From Kribbella aluminosa (lineage in GTDB: Bacteria; Actinomycetota; Actinomycetes; Propionibacteriales; Kribbellaceae), in contig NZ_JAGINT010000002.1 of assembly GCF_017876295.1 (NCBI RefSeq), positions 3,286,001 to 3,350,000 of the forward strand: a stretch of DNA of 64,000 nt, in the 5' to 3' direction. The notes under the pieces are model-generated. The model made no database searches and was not told the origin of the DNA. It worked only from the letters and a program-made list of their open reading frames with translations. This document shows, in pieces, positions 42,545 through 50,648 of this stretch. The translations under genes were made by a program, and so were the position numbers. Within the stretch, counting starts at the first letter, position 1; each line of letters starts with the position of its first letter.

Positions 42545-43465
42545 CTAACCTTTGATGGCGCCGGTGAGTACGCCCTTGGTGAAGTAGCGCTGCAGGAACG
42601 GGTAGACGCAGAGGATCGGGATGAGCGCCACGACGACGACCGCCATCTGCACGGCCTGGATCGAGGCGACCGCCTCGCCGGGGGACTCGGTGCCGCCGCC
42701 GACCGGCTGCCCCTGCAGGACGTAGAGGCGCAGGACGAGCGGCAGCGGCCACTTGCCGGTGTCGCTGAGGTACAGCAGCGCGTTGAAGAACGCGTTCCAG
42801 TGGCCGACGGCGTAGAACAGCGCGACGACGGCGAGCACCGCCTTCGACAGCGGCAGCACGATCCGGATCAGGATCGCGAGGTCGCCGGCGCCGTCGATCC
42901 GGGCGCTGTCCAGCAGTTCGGCCGGGATGCTCTGGAAGAAGTTGCGCAGTACCAGGAAGTTGAAGGCACTGACCAGGCCCGGGACGATCAGCGACGTGTA
43001 CGAGTCGTACATCCCGAGCGCCTTGACCAGCAGGAAGTTCGGGATGATGCCGGCCCCGAACAGCATTGTGAACAATACTGATGTCAACACGAACCGCCCG
43101 CCGACGATCGGCCGGCTGAGCCCGTACGCGAGCGCGATCGTGACGACCATGTTCAGCGCCGTACCGATGACCGTGACCGCCGCGCTGACCAGCAGCGCGT
43201 GACTCACCACGCCGCCGGCGAAGATCGTCCGGTACGCCGCCAGGGTTGGCTCGCTCGGGAACAGCGGGATGATCCCGCCGCGCCGGGTGATCTCGGACTC
43301 GCCGGCCAGACTGGTCGCGACGATGTTCAGGAACGGATACAGCACCAGCAGGCAGACGATCGCGATCACGACGGTCTTGACGGCCAGCCCGGCTCTGCTC
43401 GGCGCCTCCATCCAGGGTGGCCGGTTCAGGGGCCGGTTCGCGACCCGCTGCGACGACGTACTCAT
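42545..43465 (-). CDS. ABC sugar permease, second subunit (LplC/YtcP type)
   Basis: Inner-membrane half of the oligosaccharide importer, 306 residues with six helices, starting VKTVVIAIVCLLVLYPFLNI. The EAA loop that contacts the ATPase is FFQSIPAELLDSARIDGAGD followed by RIVLPLSKAVLAV. ATG 43465 overlaps the stop of the first permease as ATGA. The C-terminal region (PFLQRYFTKGVLTGAIKG) is the typical end of this subunit. It works with the permease at 43462 and the binding protein at 40882. Confidence 0.9.
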   Translation of the reverse strand: MSTSSQRVANRPLNRPPWMEAPSRAGLAVKTVVIAIVCLLVLYPFLNIVATSLAGESEITRRGGIIPLFPSEPTLAAYRTIFAGGVVSHALLVSAAVTVIGTALNMVVTIALAYGLSRPIVGGRFVLTSVLFTMLFGAGIIPNFLLVKALGMYDSYTSLIVPGLVSAFNFLVLRNFFQSIPAELLDSARIDGAGDLAILIRIVLPLSKAVLAVVALFYAVGHWNAFFNALLYLSDTGKWPLPLVLRLYVLQGQPVGGGTESPGEAVASIQAVQMAVVVVALIPILCVYPFLQRYFTKGVLTGAIKG

Positions 43466-44418
43466 TTGCTGTAGATCCCTTCGTGGCCGAACCGGTGCGC
43501 GATCTTGTTCGCGCCGAGGATCAGGACCAGGCCGATCACGCCCTTGACCAGGCCGACCGCGGCGGCCGGACCCCACTGGCCGTCGAGCACGCCGTGGAAG
43601 TACACGTAGGTGTCGAGTACTTCGGCCGCGTCCGCGCCGACCGCGTCGCGCTGCAGCAGGATCTGCTCGAAGCCGACCGAGAGAATGCTGCCCAGGTTGA
43701 GGATCAGCAGCAGCAACGTCACCGGCACGATGCCCGGCACCGTCACGTGCCACAGCCGCCGCCACCGGTCGGCGCCGTCGATCGCGGCCGCCTCGTAATG
43801 CTCGGTGTCGATGTTCAGGAGCGCGGCGAGGTAGATGATCGTGCCCCAGCCGGCGTCCTTCCAGATCAGCTGCAGCGTCACCAGCCAGGGGAAGAACCCG
43901 GGGCTGGTCATCAGATCGACGCGCGGCAGACCGATGTCACCGAGCAGTTGCGGGAGCAGACCGGTACCGCCGATCAGCTGCTGGCTGATCGAGATCAGGA
44001 TCACCCAGCCGATGAAGTGCGGCAGGTACACGACGCTCTGCACGAACCGCTTGATCTTGGGGCTGACGATGCTGTTCAGTAACAACGCCAGGCCGATCGG
44101 CGCGGGGAAGAACAGGACCAGCTGGAGTACGGCGAACTTCAGCGTGTTCAGCAGTGCGCCGTAGAACGCGGGCTCGGCGAACACCGCGAAGTTGCCGAAG
44201 CCGACCCACGGGCTCTCCTTGAACCCGAGGTACGGCTGGTAGTCCTGGAAGACGATCACGTTGCCCAGCAGCGGCACGTAGTGGAACACCCCGAAGAACA
44301 GGAATCCGGGCAGCACGAGCAGCAGCATCACCCGGTCCCGGCGCAGCCGGGCGCGCAGGCCGAGGCCGGACTGCCGGACCGCCGCAGGCCGGCGCGACGA
44401 ACGGCTGAGGCGGTGCAT
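43462..44418 (-). CDS. ABC sugar permease, first subunit (LplB type)
   Basis: First gene of the importer operon, 318 residues, six helices beginning RVMLLLVLPGFLFFGVFHYV. LGNVIVFQDYQPYLGFKESP is typical for LplB proteins, and the EAA loop is YEAAAIDGADRWRRLWHVTV followed by PGIVPVTLLLL. ATG 44418 sits behind AGGAGG with short spacing. A LacI-type palindrome (44432-44443) lies 14 bp upstream of the start, so transcription is expected to be repressed by a LacI protein, most plausibly the one at 49423. Confidence 0.9.
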   Translation of the reverse strand: MHRLSRSSRRPAAVRQSGLGLRARLRRDRVMLLLVLPGFLFFGVFHYVPLLGNVIVFQDYQPYLGFKESPWVGFGNFAVFAEPAFYGALLNTLKFAVLQLVLFFPAPIGLALLLNSIVSPKIKRFVQSVVYLPHFIGWVILISISQQLIGGTGLLPQLLGDIGLPRVDLMTSPGFFPWLVTLQLIWKDAGWGTIIYLAALLNIDTEHYEAAAIDGADRWRRLWHVTVPGIVPVTLLLLILNLGSILSVGFEQILLQRDAVGADAAEVLDTYVYFHGVLDGQWGPAAAVGLVKGVIGLVLILGANKIAHRFGHEGIYSK

Positions 44419-44431
44419 GTTCCTCCTGATG

Positions 44432-44443
44432 GTAAGCGTTTGC
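44432..44443. promoter_or_regulatory. LacI-type operator of the ABC/fucosidase operon
   Basis: GTAAGC|GTTTGC, central CG dyad, identical in the first nine bases to the site before the lyase (35527). It is 14 bp upstream of the permease start on the minus strand. A minus-strand TTGACA (44490-44485) lies further upstream. Confidence 0.6.
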
Positions 44444-44544
44444 TGTCCGATGTGTGAGCAACGATGAAACCTGGAGCGCCTTGCTGTCAAGCACTTGTGG
44501 GAACTTCTCTTGACCATCCTTCGGTTCACTGCCTACGGTTTCCA

Positions 44545-44558
44545 GTAACCGTTTACTA
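44545..44558. promoter_or_regulatory. LacI-type operator before the dehydrogenase
   Basis: AGTAACCGTTTACT, a 14-bp dyad with one mismatch, 11 bp upstream of the dehydrogenase start. TTGACC (44510-44515) and TACGGT (44535-44540) upstream could be the promoter, with the operator just after it. Confidence 0.6.
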
Positions 44559-44568
44559 GGAGTGATCC

Positions 44569-45753
44569 GTGCCGAAACCTGAAACCGACCCGGTCCGCCG
44601 GCCGCGGTTGCGTACGCTCGTCGCGATGCCCGCCGAGACCTGGTCGGAGGTCTTCACCCCGGCAGCACGCGCCCGCCTGGAAGCCGTCACGGACCTGCTC
44701 GGCCTGCAACCGGCCGCTGCGCCCGCGGCCGGCGCGCTGGCCGGCGCGACCGCGAACGGCACCGTGGTGGGCCGCGCGACCGCGAGCGGCGTTGTGGGCG
44801 GCGCCGTGGTGGGCGGCGCGGCCGCGCGCGGGGTGGTGGGGTGGGGGGTGGGGAGTGTTCCGCGGTTGGAGGGGTCGTTTGCGGGTGTTGCCGGGGAGTT
44901 GGCCGTGGCCGAGGTGCTGCTGACCGGATGGAGCTGTCCGCGGATCACCGCCGAGGTGCTGGACGCGGCACCGAAGCTGCGGGCGATCGTGCACGCCGCC
45001 GGGACGGTCAAGACGTTCGTGGATCCGGTCGTGTTCGAGCGTGGGATCGAGGTGTCGTCGGCGGCCGCGGCGAACGCGATCCCGGTGGCGGAGTTCACGG
45101 TCGCGGCGATCGTGCTGGCGGCGAAACGCGCGTTCCGGCAGCGGGACTGGTTCCGGACGTCGGGCACCAAGCGGCCGTTGCCCGGGGCACCGATCCTCGG
45201 CACGCTCGGGACGACGGTCGGCGTACTCGGGGCGTCGCGGATCGGGCGGCAGGTGATCGAGCGGCTCCGGCGCCTCGATGTCGACGTACTGGTGAGTGAT
45301 CCGTACTTGAGCCGGTCGGAGGCGGCGGCCCTCGGAGCGCGGTGGTGTGAGCTGCCGGAGCTCTTCGCGGCCAGCGAGATCGTCACCGTACATGCGCCGT
45401 TGCTGCCGGAGACGCGCGGGCTGGTCACCGCGGAGCTGCTGGCCGCAATGCCGGACGGCGGGGTGCTGATCAACACGGCGCGCGGCCCGGTGGTCGATCA
45501 TCTGGCGCTGGAGCGGGAGTGTGTCGCCGGGCGTCTGGACGCGATCCTCGACGTGACAGATCCTGAGCCGCTTCCGCCGGATTCGCCGATGCTGCGCCTG
45601 CCCAACGTCTTCATCACCCCGCACCTGGCCGGTGCCATGGGCAACGAGTCGACGAGACTCGGCGACGCGGCCGTGGACGAGATCGAGCGCCTGGCTGCAG
45701 GCAGGCCGCTCGCGCACGGCATCCACCGCGAAGACCTTGGGCGGATCGCATGA
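44569..45753 (+). CDS. D-isomer-specific 2-hydroxyacid dehydrogenase family protein
   Basis: NAD(P)-dependent oxidoreductase of 394 residues. The Rossmann motif is GVLGASRIGRQVIERLRRLD, the catalytic Arg region is GVLINTARGPVVDHLALERE, the Glu is in LDVTDPEPLPPDSP and the His in VFITPHLAGAMGNE. Residues about 44-80 are an Ala/Gly/Val-rich low-complexity insert (GATANGTVVGRATASGVVGG) placed in the substrate domain, unlike normal family members. It is divergent from the ABC operon with LacI-type sites on both sides, so it probably oxidises or reduces an acid derived from the imported glycan. Confidence 0.85.
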   Translation: MPKPETDPVRRPRLRTLVAMPAETWSEVFTPAARARLEAVTDLLGLQPAAAPAAGALAGATANGTVVGRATASGVVGGAVVGGAAARGVVGWGVGSVPRLEGSFAGVAGELAVAEVLLTGWSCPRITAEVLDAAPKLRAIVHAAGTVKTFVDPVVFERGIEVSSAAAANAIPVAEFTVAAIVLAAKRAFRQRDWFRTSGTKRPLPGAPILGTLGTTVGVLGASRIGRQVIERLRRLDVDVLVSDPYLSRSEAAALGARWCELPELFAASEIVTVHAPLLPETRGLVTAELLAAMPDGGVLINTARGPVVDHLALERECVAGRLDAILDVTDPEPLPPDSPMLRLPNVFITPHLAGAMGNESTRLGDAAVDEIERLAAGRPLAHGIHREDLGRIA

Positions 45754-45791
45754 CATGTGCAGCTCGACAGACATCCCAGGAGCTAAGGGTG

Positions 45792-47039
45792 TCAAGCTGC
45801 GAGCAATTCGGCCTGTTGTGACCAGGCGGTTGTTTCGTTGTAGGGGGTGCTGGTTTTGAGGCAGCCGTGGAGGATGCCGACGAGCCGGTTGGCGAGTTGG
45901 CGCAGGGCGGGGTTGTGTTCGGCTCCGCGGGCTCGTTGTTTGTCGTAGTAGGCGCGGGCTCCGGGCGAGGTGTTGAGCGCGGAGAAGGCCTGGGTCATGA
46001 GGGCGTCGATGAGCCGGTCGTTGTGCACGTAGCGGGCCAGGGCGACCTTCTTCTTGCCCGAGGAGATGGTGATCGGGCTGGTCGCGGCGTAGTTCTTGCG
46101 GGCTTTGGCCGAGGCGTACCGTTCGGGGTCGTCGCCGAACTCTGCGAGCACCCGGGCGCCGAGGATCGGTCCCAGCCCGGGCTGGGACACGATGATCTCA
46201 GCGGCCGGGTGCCGGCCAAAATGTGCCTCCACCTGGCCCTGCAGCGTCGTGACCTGCTCATCGAGGACGACCAGGACCGCGACCAGCGCGCGGGTCGAGG
46301 CGGCGTAGGCGGCAGTCACCACGGCAGGCTGGCCGAGGTGCTCGGCGCGCAGCGCGGCCCGGATCCGCGCGGCCCTGCCGTCGATGCCGTCGATCTTGCG
46401 GCGCCGGGCGTGTTTGAGCGCCGCGGTGATCTGCGCGGTGGTCAGCCGGGCCGCAGACGCCGGGTCGGGGGCCTTGGCCAGTAGTTCGAGGGTGTCGGGC
46501 GCGTCGAGGTCGGCGAAGGCTTCCAGCGCGGCGGGGAAGTACTCGCGCAGCGCGTGCCGCAGCCGCTGCGTGGTGCGGGTCCGTTCCCAGATCAGTGTCT
46601 TGTGCATCCGGGTGACGACCTTGATCGCCTCGGCCCCGGCGCTGTCACCGGCCACCGTGCGCAGCTGGTGGGAATCGGTGCGGACCATGTCGGCCAGCAC
46701 GTGCGCGTCGCCCGCGTCGCTCTTGGCGCCCGACACCGCATGCCGTTTGCGGTACGCCTTCGCCTGCAACGGGTTCACCGCGAACACCTGGTAGCCCGCG
46801 GCCACCAACGCGGCCACCCACGGCCCCCGATCGGTCTCGATCCCGACCACCACCTCGACCTCGTCCAGATCGGCATCGGGATCAACAGCGGCGAACTGCT
46901 CGGCCAGCAGCGCGTGCAGCCGGGCCATCCCCACCATCCCCTCGGGCAGCCGCGCCTTGGCCAGCACCCGCCCGGCCGGGTCCATCACCTCCACATCGTG
47001 ATGCGCCTCGGCCCAGTCATCACCCACGAACAACTTCAC
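45792..47039 (-). mobile_element. IS110-family transposase
   Basis: Transposase of 415 residues, starting at GTG 47039 behind GGGAG. The DEDD domain residues are visible: Asp in VKLFVGDDWAEAHHDV, Glu in VVVGIETDRGPWVAAL, and two Asp in SGAKSDAGDAHVLADMV. The C-terminal transposase 20 domain has IIVSQPGLGPILGARVLAEF, then YASAKARKNYAATSPITI, with its catalytic Ser region. The frame is intact, so the element may be active. IS110 elements lack clear terminal repeats, and none were found; the element probably spans about 45760-47240. It separates the dehydrogenase from the DUF2264 gene. Confidence 0.9.
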
Positions 47040-47308
47040 TAAGTTCTCCCGCTCTCGATCAAGCCAGTCACCCGCAGGCAAGCCGGTCGGGAGAACCATC
47101 AGCGACCTAATGAAGCAGTACTCACGGCAACCCACCACACAGCACGGCGGGGCCAGGCACGACATCCCATCAGCGATCAACTCTCCCGGTCACCGGCAGG
47201 GGCACGCTCTGTCGACAGGACTCAAAGTCCAGGACGTATAGAGTGCTCACCCACCGGCGGCCTACCAGCTACCGAGTCTGCCCGACGGCGACCCGATAAC
47301 TCTCATTA

Positions 47309-47322
47309 GGACGTATACGTCC
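47309..47322. promoter_or_regulatory. Perfect 14-bp palindrome upstream of the DUF2264 gene
   Basis: GGACGTATACGTCC, 51 bp before the gene start. A partial copy (GGACGTATA) lies at 47232, and GTATAC recurs at 47376 and 47453. It is a candidate operator for the DUF2264-lacI unit, or a feature of the insertion-sequence end. Confidence 0.45.
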
Positions 47323-47372
47323 ACTGGCCGTTGTCGAAGACAGTGCTGAGCGTACGGGTGGTGGGTGAGTAG

Positions 47373-49463
47373 ATGTATACGTACTGTCGAGCTGTCGCAC
47401 AGCGGGGGCCGTGCTTGCCTGCGCCGGATCGGGTGTTGTCTTCGCGGACGGGGTATACGCGGGAGACCTGGTTGGCGGTGGCGGATCACCTGCTGGATTC
47501 GTTGGTGCCTTGGTTTTCGGGGAGTGGGGCTCAGGTTCGGTTGCCGGGGCGGGGGAGCTGGTCGGGGGCGGACTGCGACGGGTTGGAGGGGTTCGCGCGG
47601 TCGTTTCTGCTGGCGGCGTTCCGGATTGCGGCGGGGGCGGGCGACGAGCGGCTGGTGGAGCGGTACGCGCGGGGGCTGGTCGCGGGCGCGGCCGGGGAGT
47701 GGCCTCGGTTGACGCCTTGTTCGCAGCAGATGGTGGAGGCGGCGGCGATCGCGGTCGGGTTGCACGAGTCGCGGGCCTGGCTGTGGGATCGGCTGGACGG
47801 GCGGGAGCAGCAGGTTGTCGTCGACTGGTTGGGCGGGTTCGTCGGGTCGCGGACGTGGGACAACAACTGGCGGCTGTTCCAGGTCGTCGGGGAGCAGTTC
47901 CTCGCGTCGGTCGGGGCGCCGTACTCGCAGGACGACATCGACGCGGGTCTGGAGCGGATCGAGGACTGGTACGTCGGCGACGGGTGGTACTCCGACGGGC
48001 CTGGGCAGAACTTCGACCATTACATCGGGTGGGCGATGCATCTGTACCCCGGGTTGTGGACGCGGATGGCCGGCCCGTCGGCGGACGGCCGGCTGGCGGT
48101 GTACCGCGAGCGGCTGCATCGCTTCATCGAGGACGCCGTACAGCTGACCGGGTCGGATGGTGCGCCTGTGCACTTCGGACGGTCGCTCTGTTATCGGATG
48201 GCTACCGCGGCGCCGTACTGGATGGGTGTGCTCCTCGACGCGACGCCGTTGACGCCGGGGCAGACGCGACGGTTGTGTTCCGGGACGCTTCGGCACTTCG
48301 TCGATCACGGTGTGCCGGACGAGCGCGGTCTGCTGACGCTGGGCTGGCATCACCACTTCCTACCGGCGACGCAGCCGTACTCCGGTCCCGCGTCGCCGTA
48401 CTGGGCCTCGAAGGGATTCCTCGGGTTGCTGCTTCCGCCCGACCACGAGGTGTGGACCGCGCCGGAGTCCGCGTTGCCGCTCGACGAACGGGATCAGGTG
48501 CGCGCGATGCCGGCACCCGGGTTTCTGATCCAGGCAACGAAACACGACGGCATCGTCCGCCTCCTCAACCACGGCAGCGACCACGGCGGCGAAGGCGACC
48601 CGCACTACAACCGCCTCGCCTACTCGACCCGCACCGCCCCGGAGCTGGGCGAGGAGATTGTCGACAATCAGATTGTCCTCGGCACGCACGGTCCACGAAG
48701 GCGGATCCGGCGGCGGACCGTGGAGGGGAGTTCCGCAGCGTCGTGGTGGGAGGCCGGTGAGGCGCGGGTCGAGGTGGTGTCGGTGGTGCACGGGCGCATC
48801 GAGGTCCGGTGTGCGCTGGTGGACGGGCCGGCGGGCGTGGTACGGCACGGTGGGTACGCCGTCGCCGGAGCCGACCGTCCGGAGGCGGAAGCGGTAGTGG
48901 GAGCGGAAGCGGAAGCGGTAGTGGGAGCGGAAGCGGAAGCGGAAGCGGGAGGGGGAGCGGCAGCGGGGGCGGAGGCGGGGGCGGAGGCGGGACCGGAGGC
49001 GGAGGCGGGACCGGAAGCGGAGGCGGAGCCGGAAGCGGGACCGGAGGCGGAAGCGGGAGCGGAAGCGAGAGCGGCGGACGGCGCCTTGCGCGGGGCGGGG
49101 GTAGGACGGCCGTGGGCGCAGGTTACCCGGGTGGACCGGCTGAGCTCGGTGGTTGTCGGGTTGTCGGGTTACGAGCGGGCGGGCGTACGGCGGGGGCTTG
49201 ATTCGAATGCGTTCGGGCCGCACTCGGCGACGCCGTACCTGGAAGCGGAGTACGACGGAAAAGGTCCCCGGGTGCTGGTCGCGGCGGTGGTACTGTCCGG
49301 CGACACGGTCTGGGCGCGGCAGTTGGGTGAGAGCATCGGCGTGACGGTGCGCGGGTCGCGGGTGATCGTGCGGTTCGCGGACGGTAGGCGGGCCGCGGTA
49401 CAGCTGGGCGAGGAGGTGGACGATGGCGGCGGAGCCACCGCGGACGCGGGCGCGCCGGCGTGA
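47373..49463 (+). CDS. DUF2264 protein (glycoside hydrolase-like)
   Basis: Cytosolic protein of 696 residues with a DUF2264 (alpha/alpha-toroid, glycosidase-like) domain: RTGYTRETWLAVADHLLDSL, RTWDNNWRLFQVVGEQFLAS, DWYVGDGWYSDGPGQNFDHY, HFGRSLCYRMATAAPYWMGV and PYWASKGFLGLLLPPDHEVW. Such proteins are found in glycan loci and relate to glucuronidase-like families, so a role on lyase products is plausible. Residues about 505-570 are an Ala/Glu/Gly repeat splitting the C-terminal domain. The gene overlaps lacI by 41 bp. ATG 47373 is tentative because no good ribosome site is visible. Confidence 0.8.
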   Translation: MYTYCRAVAQRGPCLPAPDRVLSSRTGYTRETWLAVADHLLDSLVPWFSGSGAQVRLPGRGSWSGADCDGLEGFARSFLLAAFRIAAGAGDERLVERYARGLVAGAAGEWPRLTPCSQQMVEAAAIAVGLHESRAWLWDRLDGREQQVVVDWLGGFVGSRTWDNNWRLFQVVGEQFLASVGAPYSQDDIDAGLERIEDWYVGDGWYSDGPGQNFDHYIGWAMHLYPGLWTRMAGPSADGRLAVYRERLHRFIEDAVQLTGSDGAPVHFGRSLCYRMATAAPYWMGVLLDATPLTPGQTRRLCSGTLRHFVDHGVPDERGLLTLGWHHHFLPATQPYSGPASPYWASKGFLGLLLPPDHEVWTAPESALPLDERDQVRAMPAPGFLIQATKHDGIVRLLNHGSDHGGEGDPHYNRLAYSTRTAPELGEEIVDNQIVLGTHGPRRRIRRRTVEGSSAASWWEAGEARVEVVSVVHGRIEVRCALVDGPAGVVRHGGYAVAGADRPEAEAVVGAEAEAVVGAEAEAEAGGGAAAGAEAGAEAGPEAEAGPEAEAEPEAGPEAEAGAEARAADGALRGAGVGRPWAQVTRVDRLSSVVVGLSGYERAGVRRGLDSNAFGPHSATPYLEAEYDGKGPRVLVAAVVLSGDTVWARQLGESIGVTVRGSRVIVRFADGRRAAVQLGEEVDDGGGATADAGAPA
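48657..48668. repeat. Intragenic ATTGTCGACAAT palindrome (DUF2264 gene)
   Basis: Exact match, extended to 14 bp as GATTGTCGACAATC and followed by another GATTGTC half; codons ATT GTC GAC AAT CAG ATT GTC. Confidence 0.6.
48884..49076 (+). repeat. Purine-rich 6-bp repeat expansion in the DUF2264 gene
   Basis: About 190 bp built from GGAAGC, GGAGGC and GGGAGC type hexamers, translating to alternating Ala-Glu, Ala-Gly and Pro-Glu. A unit containing GGAAGCGGTAGTGGGAGCGG occurs twice at its start. Purines dominate one strand throughout. Confidence 0.8.
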
Positions 49464-50523
49464 TCCGGAGGCGGCGCGGACCATCCGCGACGTCGCCGAC
49501 CGGGCCGGGGTCTCCACCGCGACCGTCTCTCGTGTTGTCAACGGCAACTATCCGGTCGCGGCCGGGACCCGGACCGCGGTGCAGCGCGCGATGCGGGAGC
49601 TCGGGTACGTCGCGAACGCGCACGCCCGGGCACTGGCCGGGTCCACCACCCGGGTGGTCGGGATCGTGGTCAGCGAGATCGTCGACCCGTTCTTCGCCTA
49701 CATCGCCCGCGGGGTGCAGTCCGAGGCGCTGTCGTCCGGCCGGCTCTGCCTGGTCTGCTCGACGCAGGGCGGTGATTCCGCCGAGCTGCGGTTCGTCGAC
49801 CTGCTGCTCGAGCAGCGCGCGGACGCGGTGATCCTGGTCGGCGGTGCGGTCGAGGACCAGGAGTACTTCGCCACCATCGGACAACGCGCGCAGCAACTGG
49901 CGAAGAACGGTTCCAGCCTGGTGCTCTGCGGGCGGCCGGGCCTGGAGTCCGGCGTACCGGCGTACGCCGTGGACTACGACAACTCCGGCGGCGCCGCGGC
50001 GATCACCGACCATCTGCTGAGCGCCGGGCACACGAGGATCCTGTACCTCGGCGGCCCGACGACGCTGTCCACGACGACGGCCCGGGTCCGCGGTTTCCGG
50101 CAGGCGTACGCCGCCCGCAAGCTCGACCACGATCCCGCACTGGTCCGTACCGGCGCCTTCGGCCGCCAGTGGGGTCACGACCAGACGCTCCGCGCTCTCG
50201 ACGAGGGCCTCGACTTCACCGCCGTCTTCGCCGCCAACGACATCGTCGCGGCCGGTGTGTACGCCGCCCTCCGGGAACGCGGCCTGAGCATCCCGGGCGA
50301 CGTCTCGGTGGTCGGGTACGACGACGTACCGGTCGCGGTCGAGCTGCAACCGGCGCTGACCACCGTCCGGGTCCCGCTCGAGGAGCTCGGCCGTGCAGCG
50401 GTCCGGGCCGGCATCGCCGGTCAGCAGCCGAGCGCGGACCCGTTCGCGCACCAGCAGCAGGTGACCACGCTCGGCACCGTCGTCGTGGTCCGCGACTCGG
50501 TCGGGCCACCGCGCTCCCGCTGA
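49423..50523 (+). CDS. LacI-family regulator of the glycan island
   Basis: Sugar-responsive repressor of 366 residues. The HTH and hinge helix are RTIRDVADRAGVSTATVSRV followed by VNGNYPVA, ELGYVANAHARALAG. The periplasmic-binding-like core starts TRVVGIVVSEIVDPFFAYIA and includes DAVILVGGAVEDQEYF and DFTAVFAANDIVAAGVYAAL. It overlaps the DUF2264 gene by 41 bp and so is co-expressed. The LacI-type GTAARCGTTTAC sites at 35527, 44432 and 44546 are its most likely targets, though the regulator at 52107 cannot be ruled out. Confidence 0.88.
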   Translation: MAAEPPRTRARRRDPEAARTIRDVADRAGVSTATVSRVVNGNYPVAAGTRTAVQRAMRELGYVANAHARALAGSTTRVVGIVVSEIVDPFFAYIARGVQSEALSSGRLCLVCSTQGGDSAELRFVDLLLEQRADAVILVGGAVEDQEYFATIGQRAQQLAKNGSSLVLCGRPGLESGVPAYAVDYDNSGGAAAITDHLLSAGHTRILYLGGPTTLSTTTARVRGFRQAYAARKLDHDPALVRTGAFGRQWGHDQTLRALDEGLDFTAVFAANDIVAAGVYAALRERGLSIPGDVSVVGYDDVPVAVELQPALTTVRVPLEELGRAAVRAGIAGQQPSADPFAHQQQVTTLGTVVVVRDSVGPPRSR

Positions 50524-50558
50524 TCACTCAGTGTTGACGCACGGTGACGAAACGGCAC

Positions 50559-50619
50559 TTGACATATCCGGTGCCGAGGTTTGAGACTCAGCTCACTTTC
50601 GCGATCCGAGAGCGCTCTC
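50559..50619 (+). promoter_or_regulatory. Promoter and LacI-type operator of the orphan binding protein
   Basis: TTGACA at 50559-50564 is a consensus -35 box; the -10 box is weak. GAGAGCGCTCTC at 50608-50619 is a perfect 12-bp palindrome of the GAGCGCTC kind bound by actinobacterial LacI regulators such as CebR. It lies 29 bp before the gene start. The regulator at 52107 is the natural candidate. Confidence 0.6.
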
Positions 50620-50648
50620 AAACCCGTCCAGTTCCAGGGAGCAACCCC

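Noticed and set aside
48884-49076. Purine hexamer tract as a CRISPR-like or satellite array
   Set aside because: Units have no spacers and keep the reading frame of the DUF2264 protein; it is a coding low-complexity expansion.
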